From: Spirochaetia bacterium
Lineage (GTDB): Bacteria; Spirochaetota; Spirochaetia; PWKH01
Length of the DNA: 5,405 nucleotides
Assembly (NCBI GenBank): GCA_007128345.1
Contig: SKXS01000103.1
Location: 1 to 5,405 of the forward strand
Direction: 5' to 3'
In this document: one piece after another, positions 4,908 through 5,405 of the stretch
How positions within the stretch are numbered: the stretch's first letter is position 1
How the letters are laid out: each line of letters starts with the position of its first letter
Made by a program: the position numbers and the translations under genes
Notes under the pieces: model-generated
Seen by the model: the letters and a program-made list of their open reading frames with translations, nothing else
Told to the model about the DNA's origin: nothing
The model's database searches: none

Positions 4908-5405
4908 ATGGGTGTTTTGGGAATAATTGCATTAGTTCTACTCGTCCTTATGAGTATTGGTGCGCTATGGCGTTCCGGCTATTTGAAGAAGAAAAAACAG
5001 GAAATCGAACCATACGGTCAAATGGTAGATGTCAATGACGGGAACATACATGTATATGCCATGGGAAGCGGTGAAAAAAAGATAGTGCTTCTGCCCGGCC
5101 TCGGGATTCCCCTGCCTGTTGCAGATCTTTCTCCACTGATGCGTACACTCAGCAAGACCTATACGGTTATCTGCATCGAATACTTTGGCGTCGGATTCAG
5201 CAGCGGGACTTCACGACCGCGGACATGCGAAAATTACGTGGAAGAAATCAGGGAGGCATTGCAGCAGGCTGGTTTTTCTGCTCCCTTCATTCTTATGCCT
5301 CATTCAATATCCACTATATATAGTGAGTATTATGCATCGAAATACCCTGAAGAAGTGGAAGCCGTCATTTCACTTGATGGAACATCATCAGCGTATTATC
5401 AGCGA
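4908..5405 (+). CDS. Membrane-anchored alpha/beta hydrolase, N-terminal part
   Basis: The first 166 residues are present and the gene runs off the window. Residues 2-20 (GVLGIIALVLLVLMSIGAL) form an N-terminal membrane anchor, followed by a basic segment (LKKKKQ). The alpha/beta hydrolase fold starts at about 38: strands GNIHVYAMG and KIVLLPGLGIP (oxyanion-hole region), then TVICIEYFGVGFSS, the equivalent of the usual D-x-x-G-x-G-x-S loop. The nucleophile elbow is PHSIS, with S133 as probable nucleophile, in place of the usual G-x-S-x-G. It is followed by the standard helix (EYYASKYPEEVEAVISLDGT), with D157 in the post-strand loop. The catalytic acid and histidine would lie beyond the window. 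AAGGAG (4894-4899) lies eight bases before the ATG. Esterase- or peptidase-like activity is expected; the substrate cannot be told. The orientation of the anchor would place the enzyme outside if the basic segment were not retained inside, so its side is uncertain. Confidence 0.88.
   Translation, partial: MGVLGIIALVLLVLMSIGALWRSGYLKKKKQEIEPYGQMVDVNDGNIHVYAMGSGEKKIVLLPGLGIPLPVADLSPLMRTLSKTYTVICIEYFGVGFSSGTSRPRTCENYVEEIREALQQAGFSAPFILMPHSISTIYSEYYASKYPEEVEAVISLDGTSSAYYQR

Overview
The window looks like an accessory stretch of a bacterial chromosome, from an anaerobic spirochaete or Firmicute at a guess. That guess rests only on the moderate base composition and the style of the proteins; no sequence here fixes the taxon. 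The left 3.6 kb is a pile-up of mobile DNA and the right 1.8 kb holds two host-type genes on the + strand.

Left part (1-1576): a short, frameshifted minus-strand gene remnant (1-167) abuts a well-preserved ISAzo13-family insertion sequence (about 168-1489). The element has matching imperfect inverted repeats of 27 positions and a single 411-residue DDE transposase on the minus strand. A sigma70-like promoter lies so close to the start codon that the mRNA would be leaderless, and a small perfect hairpin covers the start. About 90 bases after it (1490-1576) hold no gene I can recognise.

Middle part (1577-3576): an IS4-superfamily (IS1634-type) transposase of up to 589 residues with an exact Y-(2)-R-(3)-E-(6)-K signature. 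Its 5' end is not a normal gene start: it has no ATG and no ribosome binding site, and the first 25 or so codons run through a perfect hairpin. On the minus strand that hairpin looks like the right end of an IS200/IS605 (TnpB-type) element. A small coiled-coil ORF overlaps its 3' end and appears to be cut short by a single nonsense codon. Together these suggest nested insertions and decay.

Right part (3577-5405): a promoter with an operator-like inverted repeat, a four-helix membrane protein of 311 residues with a large outer domain and no recognised function, a stem-loop after its stop, a 220-base gap, and the first 166 residues of a membrane-anchored alpha/beta hydrolase that runs off the window. 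The two genes share strand but are separated by 266 bases and a hairpin, so a shared operon is not shown.

I did not find a convincing new biological system. The most useful observations are the leaderless, hairpin-covered transposase start, the IS200/IS605 right-end relic translated in frame with another transposase, and the one-codon truncation of the small accessory ORF.
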